In this document: positions 55,261-64,000 of the stretch, piece by piece
Layout: the number at the start of each line of letters is the position of its first letter
Position numbering within the stretch: the first letter of the stretch is position 1
Assembly: GCA_030549495.1 (NCBI GenBank)
Contig: JAUIRK010000106.1
Coordinates: 248,001 to 312,000 of the forward strand
DNA: 64,000 bases
Direction: 5' to 3'
Source of the DNA: Nectonema munidae
Lineage: Eukaryota > Nematomorpha > Nectonematoida > Nectonematidae
Notes under the pieces: generated by a model
Seen by the model: the letters and a program-made list of their open reading frames with translations, nothing else
The model's database searches: none
Told to the model about the DNA's origin: nothing
Program-made: the position numbers and the translations under genes

Positions 55261-57453
55261 CTGGAAATAATCTTAAACCCGTTTGGAGGATAAAAAGGTT
55301 TTTACAAACAAAGTAAGGAATATTTAAAATGGCGTCATCTTTGTAGAAGAAAATACTTTTGCAGAAGAGAGAATTATATTTGGTAAAGATTTTTTAATTT
55401 GGCTTTATTTTCATTCTAGTTAGACTACGTTGAAGCACCCAATTTTTTTTAAAACATTACTTATTTGGTTGTTTTCAATTCATATGTGGAAAATGGAGGG
55501 AGTGGGGAGTATTATGAACTTACTTAGCAACCAATCAAACAAAGTGACTTGCAATTTCATTTTTAGGCAAATAACTAATTATGACAACTCTTTGTTATAC
55601 TGGATCAACTTTCAATATTATTAAAATATTTAGATTCTCTAGAGTCCATTCGAAAATTGAGAAAATTATTTATAAAATTGTCAATGTTTAAAAATGTTAA
55701 GCAGAATCCATCTAATACCATATGTATGTAGGGAAATTTGGACATGACGAAGAAATTTCTGTATTTTACTGTTTTATTATGAAAAAAAATATGTATAATA
55801 TTAGATTACTTGAATGAAACGACTTTGAAGGACAATCAAATGGAGTAATTTTCAAAAACTAAATCATTTTTAAAAATGATATTCTTCTAGCAGGAATTCT
55901 TTCATCGTAAACTTTTATAACTTTTTACTTTTCTATCCTTCATCAATATATGCTAGCAAAGTTAGAATAAGTTAGAATAATATCTTCCAATCATATTCCC
56001 AAATGATATAAAATATTTTTGTGCTAAGCAGAAATAAAAAGGTTCTATAGCATCTGTTTTTTCAATGTTATTTTTTGCCTATTTGTTTAATTTTTATATG
56101 TCATTCACGATTCAAGGAATATAAATGAAATATTTAAAATATTATTTTACTAAAAACGCCAAAAAATTCTATTCTTCTTCTTTTACAGTATTTTTTAAAT
56201 TAATTCACTCATAATTAACTTGCTATTCCATACGTTTGTCTTTAGTGATGACAGCCTTGGTATTAATCACGCAAATTGTAAAAAACAATTTCTCTTATAA
56301 TGTTAGAGATTGTTATCTCCAGCCTCCTTATTACGGAAAGTAAGAAAAATTTTATTTAGCTTTCACTTTAGTATTTTCTGAGAATCAAACAAACCCCAAA
56401 TTGGATCAAATTTCCAAAAAATTTTCCTCTTGGTGAAAAATCTTTTTAGTTATATTTTTCAAATTGATGGCCATATGTTTGTATATGTTTAAAGAATCAA
56501 AATTAACCCACATTCATTATTTTTTTAAATATTGAGATTCTCCATATTTCTTTTAAACTTGATAAATAATATTTTTTTCAATTTACACAATAAAGATAGA
56601 TAAATATGTAAAAAAATTAAATAATTAAACTTTACCCTAGATTCTAAACGTCTCCATCAAAAAATCAAATTCCAACTCAAAATTTGACATCTGACTTAGT
56701 CTGAGGTAAGTCAATTAATTTAAATTGTTTTTATCTAAGTTGCGTAATTGGACATTTCATTTATACTTTTATTCCTACCCTTTCTTTTATACTTCCTTAT
56801 CCGTCTCACATCCAACATGAAGTTAATTTGTTGGACGGAGAACTGATAAGGGCGGATGAAAGAACCTTTCACAGTGAGACACGACGACAAGGTAAATTTT
56901 TCATTAACTTTTTATGATATTAATATAACTTAAAATCAGTCCGAATAAAAGTCAATAAAGTCAATTTTTCGTTCAAACACAAAAATACACACATGTTATT
57001 GCAAAATGCAGTTTTAATGAGTTCAATTCTCAATGAAAGCCAAATATTTATAAAAAAAAATTAAAAACCCGGTATCATTTTTTAATTAAAAGTCTTTTCG
57101 CAAAATTTCCTCAAAAACTAGCAAAATTTGAATGAATGAAAAGATTTTCTTGTTGAAGTCTACGTGTTGCTACCTTTTGTAGAAAAGGCATGTCATATTT
57201 TGAATTTCGCAATCCAACTGTTATAGTTGATTGATTTACAACTTTGAATGTCAAATCGTTGTATCATACTCTACATTATTTATTTATTTTTCTAAATTTT
57301 TGCATTGTATCTTTTCTACAACTTCTATCAAATCATTTTTATAAGTCCAAAGTGTTCCATCAAATGTTACATTAATTTTTTGAATGAATCCCCAGAAAAA
57401 AAGTTCATTTAAATTAGCTTGTGCCTTACTCGAAATAGAATAAGAACAAAAAT
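55261..57453. other. AT-rich, nothing recognised
   Basis: A short direct repeat (AAGTTAGAATAAGTTAGAATAA) lies near 55960-55981. No coding signal. Confidence 0.4.
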
Positions 57454-57687
57454 ATGATTATGAATTTTCTGAAAAAGAAGAAGCCCAATACCCTATTGGC
57501 AGTAATGCTTATGGATATCAACAAAGAAAGTGAGCATGATGCTGAAAATTCTGATTCAACCAGTGATTTGCAAGATGATGAGGGAGACATTGATGCATTT
57601 TTGTCTTCGAATGATGATATTTCTTCTTATGATGAGGATGGTACTATTGTTTCAACGAGTCAAATAGTCGTAGAAAATATTAAATGA
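57454..57687 (+). CDS. Small acidic open frame, unassigned
   Basis: The 77-codon frame encodes a very acidic stretch (SEHDAENSDSTSDLQDDEGD, then FLSSNDDISSYDEDG). Acidic N-termini of this kind are common in piggyBac transposases, but no other piggyBac block follows. It could also be an exon of an unknown gene. The real start may be an inner Met. Confidence 0.2.
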   Translation: MIMNFLKKKKPNTLLAVMLMDINKESEHDAENSDSTSDLQDDEGDIDAFLSSNDDISSYDEDGTIVSTSQIVVENIK

Positions 57688-57938
57688 AGAAACCCTGGCT
57701 GGTAAGAGTGAGTGGAATGGCTTCACATCTTTTCAAGATGCTTTTCCAAGTTTATAAAGCAAAAACGAAGAGTATTATGCAATCCAACTTCTGAAATGGA
57801 TGCTTTTTTGACATTGTATACAGTGGATATGTTTTCTATTTGTCAGATACACAAATAGAAAGGCCAAAGAATATGGCTTTATGAGCATAACCATAAAAAA
57901 GCCTTCTTTACAATTACTATATTTTCTTATGAAGAAAT

Positions 57939-58275
57939 ACTAACAATATTTTAACTATACTAACACCAACTCTAAGACTAACAATATTCTAACTACACTA
58001 ACTCTAAAACTAACAATATTTTAACTATACTAACACCAACTCTAAGACTAACAATATTCTAACTACACTAACTCTAAAACTAACAATATTTTAACTATAC
58101 TAACACGAACTCTAAGACTAACATTCTAACTACACTAACTCTAAAACTAACAATATTCTAATTATGCTAACAACAGTCAACAACTCTAAGACTAACAATA
58201 TTCTAACTATACTAAAACTAATTCTAACAATATTCTAACTATACTAAATGTTTATTCTAAATTCTAAAATCTATT
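57939..58275 (+). repeat. Tandem array, unit about 70 bp built of two ~35-bp halves
   Basis: ACTAACAATATTTTAACTAT plus ACTAACACCAACTCTAAG alternates with ACTAACAATATTCTAACTAC plus ACTAACTCTAAA. The full 70-bp pair recurs at about 57939, 58009 and 58079 almost without change, then decays into shorter pieces up to 58275. Recent expansion is likely. Confidence 0.85.
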
Positions 58276-58280
58276 CTAAA

Positions 58281-58430
58281 TGTTCATTCGATCAAATGTC
58301 CTTTTGGTGAAATGCCGGTTTGGTCAAATGTCTGTTCGGCCAAATGTACGTCGGCTAAATGTCCATTCGGTCAGATGTCTGTCGGCCAAATGTCTGTCGG
58401 CCAATTGTCTTTTGGCCAAAAGTCCGGAGA
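58281..58430. repeat. Array of about nine 15-16 bp TCGGCCAAATGTC units
   Basis: Units such as GTTCGGCCAAATGTACG, GTCGGCTAAATGTCC, ATTCGGTCAGATGTCTG and GTCGGCCAAATGTCT follow each other. Arrays of this look form the inverted ends of some arthropod transposons. Here the facing copy was not found, and the 70-bp array stops right before it. Confidence 0.7.
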
Positions 58431-58978
58431 CAGCTACTACAAATTGTGTTATCATGTCCTTAATAATAAAATTTTGTGCTGTACTAATGGGAATTAAGTT
58501 CTTTGTCCTCTAGATCAAATTCTTTCCAGTACAATGGCCAATAATGAATAGAATAAAGTAAGATGATAATAAATTTGGCCGGCCATACATCAGATCCTAC
58601 GCTTGCCGTGCATATTGTCCTAGTTTTGTTCCTGATCGAGGATTCAGCAAAACTTTATTTATCCAATCATGCAAGAGCATTTTTCCTTTAATGAGCGATC
58701 GACCAATAAAAAATATGATATACGCCTCGCTTTTCATATTTGTTTGACTTCTTACTTGCAACATTTAGTTGTCTATCAATATTTCAAATTTCGTTTGTCT
58801 CAAAGTATACCCTTTTATAGAACTATAAATTGTAATGCACTTCTATAGTCATCATCTTAAAACCTTTTTCATGCCAACTATAGATTTAATTTTTTAATGC
58901 AGCTTTTTTTTAAATTATATAAGCACTAAATTGTGTGAGAATAATCTTTACCAATTTTGAAGTTTGTAATACTGTTAC

Positions 58979-61408
58979 TTTCAATTTTCGGTAATGTTCC
59001 ATTTAAGGAACATTGGAGGTTTATAGCTACAAAATTAGATAATTTACTTTAAAGTAAATCTAAAAAATATTTAAGAGTTTTAAAATATAAAAGCAAAAAA
59101 TTTATTGAAGATAAAATATATGTAAATGAAAAAAAACAATAAAAGAAAAATTCAAGTTATTCAAGGTTTTTTGTGATATATTTCAAAACAAGTTTTTCCT
59201 CTTTCTGTATGTAATCTCACATTACATTTTTTGCACATGTTAACTGTATTTTTTTGACATACTCTACATCTTCCTTGAGTTGATTTAATCAAAAGATGTT
59301 CAATACCATCAAATCGAACATCTTCTGGAAGCTCTCCGGCAAATTCATTTTTGCGACAATTTGAGATACCGGCTTTTAGACAGCAAAGTGTGATTTCACT
59401 TCGAAATTGTAAGTGAGAAAGTTTTTCCGCATTTGTTTTACAATAAAGTCTCCATGCTGCTATCACTGATACATTTAAGATGTTAATAAAAAGTGGCCAA
59501 TACCACTTTTTGCTTCTTATATTTGGACGATAAGATTCACATAGTCGATCCAAAAGATCAACACCTCCCATCCCTTTGTTGTAAAGATATATGAGATGTG
59601 GTTGTGCTATGTTTTTCTCTCCACCTTTTACAAGACGTCTCACTCTATGTATTGGCTTATGGTTTTCATAATTGCTTGCAATCGTTACTATAGAATTATC
59701 GTTCCATTTTGCAACATAAACTTTACCATCGGAACAATAATCATAGGATCCTCTTTGATCTTTTTTACTGCATATTAGTGTTTTAGACGCATCCGCGATT
59801 CTATTTTCCCTAACTGTTCCAATTGCCTTGACGTTCTCTTCTCTCAATTCCAAAAGCAATTTATAACTTGTAAAAAAGTTGTCGAAATATAATTGGTGAC
59901 ATTCAATGTCAGAGTTAGATTTTATAACATCAACCATGCATTTGACAACTCTTGTTCCAAGTGGATTATTTTTAGAAATAGTTTCTTTTCCTTGATAAAT
60001 TTTTAAATAATATGGAAATCCATCATTTCCACAAAGACACCAAACTTTATAGCCAAAACGTATCGGCTTACCTTTGATGAACATTTTTGCACTATGACAC
60101 TCGTCTATGCTCATCAAACTATGAAAAACGCCAAATTGCACAAGACTCACGTTCATAAAATTATATAATGGAGATACTTTTCTCATTTTATCACCAGGCG
60201 TTAAACTTGAATTATCAGCAAAGTGGATAAATTTTTTTATTTCGAGGTATCTATTTCGACTCATAGATTGAGCCGCAATATTTACATGGAAATCAGGTTG
60301 AGAAGACCAATAGTGTTGCTCTTCTGGTACAATATGATAGCCAGACAACAACAAGATACCAATAAATTTTTGCATTTCAATTTTGGAAACATTAAACTTT
60401 TCATTGTTTTTATCTCTATTGGCATAGAGATTTGTTTGAAAAACAATATGCTCAAGTATTTCATCGGTAAAAAATAAATTCCAAATTTCAAACGGCGTCT
60501 TTCCTTCAAGAACTTCAAATTTTTTGTTTATTCCAAGATTTTTTGTAAGAAGCGATTTGTCAAATTTTCCATCTTTTCTCCAAGAAATATTAGAAATAGG
60601 CTTTTGTTTCTTTTTAGAAGGAGGAACGCTAGTAGTATCCAAAATGCTTTCATCATCATTATAATTATCCTCATATTCATCTTCCCTGCTTTCATTTTCT
60701 TCTTCTATCTCAAGTTCACCAGGTGGCTCATATTCTTCCTCCTTTTCGTATAAATCTTCTGTATCTGTATCTTGATTTTTTGAATCTCCAGCAACAGGAG
60801 GTAAAACAACTATCGATGAAGGATTTTTTGAGTCTAAAATTACTTCACGCGCTTCGGCAATTGTAGAAACTTTAGTATTTTTTTTTGTATGAAAAATATC
60901 AGAATTCATCATTTATGATTAATTATATATCTAAAATAAATAAAATTTATGTTTAATTTATAAAATCATTAATTTAAACATTAAAATTTTTATAACATAA
61001 TAAAATAGAAAAAAAATTTTCTTACTAATGTTCCTTCCATTGTTTTATAAATGGAACATTTTGTTGTTTTCAATCATATAGAAAAAATAATCACTGTTTG
61101 TCTTTTTTTCATTGAAATTTATAAATTAAGTGTTTTTAAAAAAATTTTGTTAATAAAAAATATTAATTTTGATTTGTTTTTTTTGTATATAAAATTTACT
61201 TAAAAAAATAACAATATTTTTGAACCCATGTTATATTGATTATTTCAATAAAAACGTTATCCAAACTAGTAGAATTTTTTTTTATTATACTAATAATATA
61301 ATTAAGTAATGAGAAAATATAATAAATAAAATTAAGCTTAAAATGAGAATAGTATGAGAACTTAAAATTGATGTTCAATTTAAGGAACAGTGGCAGGAAA
61401 AAGGGTGA
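58979..61408 (-). mobile_element. piggyBac transposon with intact transposase, decayed ends
   Basis: The coding frame is bracketed by matching palindromes read outside-in: AATGTTCC-ATTTAA-GGAACAT at 58993-59013 and, inverted, CTGTTCC-TTAAAT-TGAACAT at about 61372-61392. The same palindrome sits just inside the ends of the TTAA-flanked MITEs at 38.7 and 49.8 kb. Assuming the same spacing, the ends fall at about 58979 and 61408, giving 2.43 kb, a usual piggyBac size. The expected TTAA is TTAC on the left and TTAG (inverted) on the right, and the first bases no longer match each other well. A third palindrome-like hairpin lies at 61028-61060. Confidence 0.7.
59161..60912 (-). CDS. Intact piggyBac transposase, 583 aa
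   Basis: This single uninterrupted frame encodes a cut-and-paste transposase of the piggyBac family (TTAA target). The N-terminal ~110 residues are acidic with a basic KKKQKP patch. A WNLFFTDEILEHIV block (144-157) opens the conserved domain. The catalytic Asp residues are D270 (MSIDE), D344 (LYFDNFFTS) and D452 (GMGGVDLLD), close to D268/D346/D447 of the classical protein. The C-terminus has a cysteine-rich finger (C549, C552, C560, C563, H568, C575, H580). Odd point: after IDE the usual MVPYFGR-like loop of about seven to nine residues is missing, and the frame goes straight to CHSAKMFIKGKPIRFGYKVW. The start is the first of two Met codons at 60912. It may be active, inactive through this gap, or co-opted. 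Confidence 0.92.
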   Translation of the reverse strand: MMNSDIFHTKKNTKVSTIAEAREVILDSKNPSSIVVLPPVAGDSKNQDTDTEDLYEKEEEYEPPGELEIEEENESREDEYEDNYNDDESILDTTSVPPSKKKQKPISNISWRKDGKFDKSLLTKNLGINKKFEVLEGKTPFEIWNLFFTDEILEHIVFQTNLYANRDKNNEKFNVSKIEMQKFIGILLLSGYHIVPEEQHYWSSQPDFHVNIAAQSMSRNRYLEIKKFIHFADNSSLTPGDKMRKVSPLYNFMNVSLVQFGVFHSLMSIDECHSAKMFIKGKPIRFGYKVWCLCGNDGFPYYLKIYQGKETISKNNPLGTRVVKCMVDVIKSNSDIECHQLYFDNFFTSYKLLLELREENVKAIGTVRENRIADASKTLICSKKDQRGSYDYCSDGKVYVAKWNDNSIVTIASNYENHKPIHRVRRLVKGGEKNIAQPHLIYLYNKGMGGVDLLDRLCESYRPNIRSKKWYWPLFINILNVSVIAAWRLYCKTNAEKLSHLQFRSEITLCCLKAGISNCRKNEFAGELPEDVRFDGIEHLLIKSTQGRCRVCQKNTVNMCKKCNVRLHTERGKTCFEIYHKKP

Positions 61409-62468
61409 CTAAACCACCAATTAGAATATGATAAATTAATGATTGACAGTCAAGTAAATTAGATTAAACGGTAGAGAATTAACCAATTAAAAAATACAAA
61501 AAGTTGAATGATTTGTATTACAAATACAAGCAAAGTGATCCTTTTAATATAAGATAAGATATTATCAATTTTAACAACATCATTCCTTTACTAAAAAATA
61601 AACGATATAGTTGAATAAAAATTCAGTGCGCGTAAAAAACTTAATTTCCCTTAATCAATAATCGATAATCATCATCATAATAAATGATAATAATGATAAA
61701 TGGCATTGATTATTTCGTGTATTTCTGAAGTTCCATGTATTCGAGGAAGATGAGAATTCATTAGCACGATTTCATACACCATGACCACTTTGCTAAGACC
61801 TCAATGTTCATTCGTAGACACTGCCTTAACTTCTTCGTTAACACACGCACACACACAAATAAGTAATGAGAAGATTGCTTCCAAAGTGCTGATTGTATGA
61901 AAGTAGGATGCGTATAGTGTTCATGGAGAACAATGGCCCATAAATTGGATGGGACTATAAGAGATCATGTAATGAAATGGTGATTGAATCCTTCATAGAA
62001 TATTAAATAATAATAATAATCAAATTGAAACATGCAACCACCATTTCATATATCATTCGCAAAACATTATTGATACTGGTCGTGCTCAAATGAAAAAAAG
62101 GCGATTCCAATCAAATTGCTCTGGCCGTTCAATATCGTTTATGCCTGGTTTTTACGAGTCGAGGCAACAGTGCTGCGATAAGGGCAGGGGGTGGGGGCCA
62201 AAGGCTGAAGCCCATCCAATTTTTTCAACCCCCGTCGCATCCTTAACTTTATCTCCCAGCAAGAGCGCTAAAATTGAAAGCTATATTTATTTCGGCAAAT
62301 ATGAATTAGAATTTCTAAAATGTATGACTCCTAATCTAAAATGAGTGTAAGCTCTTCCATGAAAGCTTCAAGAGAGTATTTTGAATTATAAAAAAAAAGT
62401 TGTACTTCAGATGAGTTAAGGGGGGTGTTAGTAAATAATCCTTGTGCAATAGGAGTGATACTCTAGTA
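61409..62468. other. AT-rich, nothing certain
   Basis: ATAATGATAATAAT microsatellite lies at 61668-61700. A GC-richer patch at 62180-62260 (AGGGGGTGGGGGCC, CAACCCCCGTCGCATCC) may be transposon debris. No gene seen. Confidence 0.4.
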
Positions 62469-62776
62469 CAGCGTTTTTCAAACTGTGGGTCCCGACTCTT
62501 CACTGGGTCGCGTGAAAAATAAAATGGATCGCGACAAAAAAGAAAGGAAATCAAGAGAGAGCAAAGTGAAGAAAATCAAAAAGTATTAACATTTTATTCA
62601 TACAAATAAGTGAAACAATGTGCAGATCATAAAACAAAATACCTATATAAATTGTCGGTGCTGAATAAATGAACGTAGTGATCAGAGTTTGTCTTTTTAC
62701 ACGTAAGTATTATGGGTCGCGAGGCAAACTGTGCTTCTTGCTATGGGTCGCAGTAAAATAAGTTTGAAAAACGCTC
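62469..62776. mobile_element. hAT MITE, 308 bp
   Basis: Ends CAGCGTTTTTCAAACT and, inverted, GAGCGTTTTTCAAACT match at all but the first base. Both inner flanks hold GGGTCGCG-like words (GGGTCCCGACTC, GGGTCGCGTG; GGGTCGCGAGG, GGGTCGCAG). Flanks share CTAGTA, the remains of an 8-bp duplication. No open frame. Confidence 0.85.
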
Positions 62777-62785
62777 CTAGTAGAG

Positions 62786-62990
62786 CAGTGATTCTCAACC
62801 TCTTTTACTCGTATGGTCATTTTGGAAATGAAACATTTGTTGTGGACCCATTATTTTTTATCGCTACTAATTATATTTTTAAGTGGTTTTATCTATCAAA
62901 AAATTATAAGAATATGTTAGCTGTTCTTAATTACTATTTTTATTCGTTTACTCCATTCATTTTTATTTGTTAAAATTTTTAACTCTGTTT
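62786..62990. mobile_element. hAT end next to the MITE
   Basis: CAGTGATTCTCAACCTCTTT followed by TCATTTTGGAAATG and GTGGACCCATT fits a hAT terminus of another family. It begins ten bases after the preceding MITE. The far end was not found, so the right border is arbitrary. Confidence 0.5.
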
Positions 62991-64000
62991 ATCTATTAAA
63001 ATAAACTGGATTTCATAAAATCCAATTGTATGCTAAACATGTAAAAAGGCAAAACTTGATATATCAGGTTCCAATGAAGTCAATGACGATCTTAAATCTT
63101 CTCTATCAATGATATATTAAGGCCATTTCCCCTTTTTGAATGCGGATAAAACACGACTGAAAGCAAAATATACTAACTTTTCATATAAGGCCGCGTATTT
63201 TTGCAAAGGTGTTCTGTAGATGACTTTATGTGCATGTCTATGCGTGAGTGGGTGTTCCCGATTCGATTGATTTGATTTCGTACTTCTAAGTTTACTGAGA
63301 AGAAAATAAATCAAAATTTTCAAATTCATAAAAAGTAAAAGTTGCTTATTTAATATATTTAATTATCTACTAATTCTTTTAAAAAAAATTAAAACTTATT
63401 TATTATTTAAAAAAATAATAAATCATGGTTTTTAAATATGTATATAAAAAACTTTACCATTATTTCCATTTAAAACAACTTTATGTTCTGAATTGGGCCA
63501 AATTCCAAATTTAGAAAAAATTTCAAATCTAAAATTTATGGAAAAATGAAAAAAATAAACTTTGTAATATCTAAACAAAAAATATCTAAACATTTACTAA
63601 ACAAAAAAATTAGTTAAGTAAACTGAAAATAAATAAATATTTTAAAATTTTTTTTCGGTGAATTTACTTTCTGAGAAGGGGGTAGTGGAAAAATATTTTA
63701 TTTTTCTTATAAAATAAAAAAATTTTTTTTCTTTTCAACATGTGTTATATTTGATATTTTATATTTTATCAAAAAAAAAAATAAAAAAAAACAACTATTC
63801 ATATTAAAAAAAAAAAAAAAAAAAATTAAAAAAAATTAATATTAATTATTTATTGATTTTCCTTTATTTAAAAAAACGTATCAATATGTTGGTGAAAATG
63901 CTTTAGTTGTTTGCGTATCCTCCTACATTCTTCTTGAAGTTATGAATAATATCATCAAGAATATCGACTTGCAAGGTCACATCCTACAGTCTCAATAATT
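62991..64000. other. AT-rich right edge, nothing recognised
   Basis: Long A and T runs (63740-63840). No coding signal, no element ends. Confidence 0.4.

Noticed and set aside
57454-57687. Start of another piggyBac gene
   Set aside because: Only an acidic stretch supports it. No conserved piggyBac block follows within the next 500 bases.

Overview
This looks like a piece of a very AT-rich animal nuclear genome, probably an arthropod. A crustacean such as a copepod is possible, but the sequence alone cannot settle that. The evidence is one intron-rich host gene with animal-type protein domains, no bacterial operons, and a dense layer of DNA transposons of animal families (pogo/Tigger, Tc1, several hAT lineages, FLYWCH-type MULEs, piggyBac). 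No rRNA gene, CRISPR array, convincing tRNA gene or LTR/viral element was recognised.

0-15.5 kb: a host gene on the minus strand is supported by six exons (14888-15400, 11200-11548, 7001-7208, 5413-5568, 4099-4223, 2609-2813). All have consistent splice phases. They encode a GRAM domain, a linker and a VASt/ASTER domain, which makes the gene a GRAMD1 (Aster) sterol-transfer protein homolog. Its introns hold hAT MITEs, a hAT transposase tail and a tRNA-derived SINE. A broken Tigger and a Tc1 tail lie beyond exon 6, where the C-terminal exons are expected to be missing from the window.

16-26 kb: transposon graveyard. It contains a ZBED5-like hAT, a FLYWCH/MULE transposase abutting a hAT tail, an array of a degenerate ACTAGCTATTTTGG motif, two unassigned minus-strand open stretches, two piggyBac remnants and a foldback MITE.

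28-36 kb: a TTAA-flanked piggyBac-like non-autonomous element carries two different ~150-bp tandem arrays and a 26-bp poly-G run. It is followed by a nearly complete BED-type hAT with a lost catalytic Asp, then an internally deleted TTF-type hAT.

36-51 kb: mostly featureless AT-rich DNA with weak LINE traces, TTAA-flanked MITEs (one a head-to-head foldback dimer), a Tigger MITE, a MULE whose inverted ends are arrays of a short motif and which has MITEs nested in it, and a piggyBac remnant.

51-64 kb: a near-perfect (GAT)836 tract of 2508 bp, a 70-bp tandem array, a TCGGCCAAATG array, and a piggyBac element with an intact 583-residue transposase. That transposase has all three catalytic Asp residues but lacks a short conserved loop after the first. 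Two hAT ends and empty sequence close the window.

The parts do not form a pathway. The only host function seen is intracellular sterol transport; the rest is the history of DNA transposons and of simple-repeat growth inside them.
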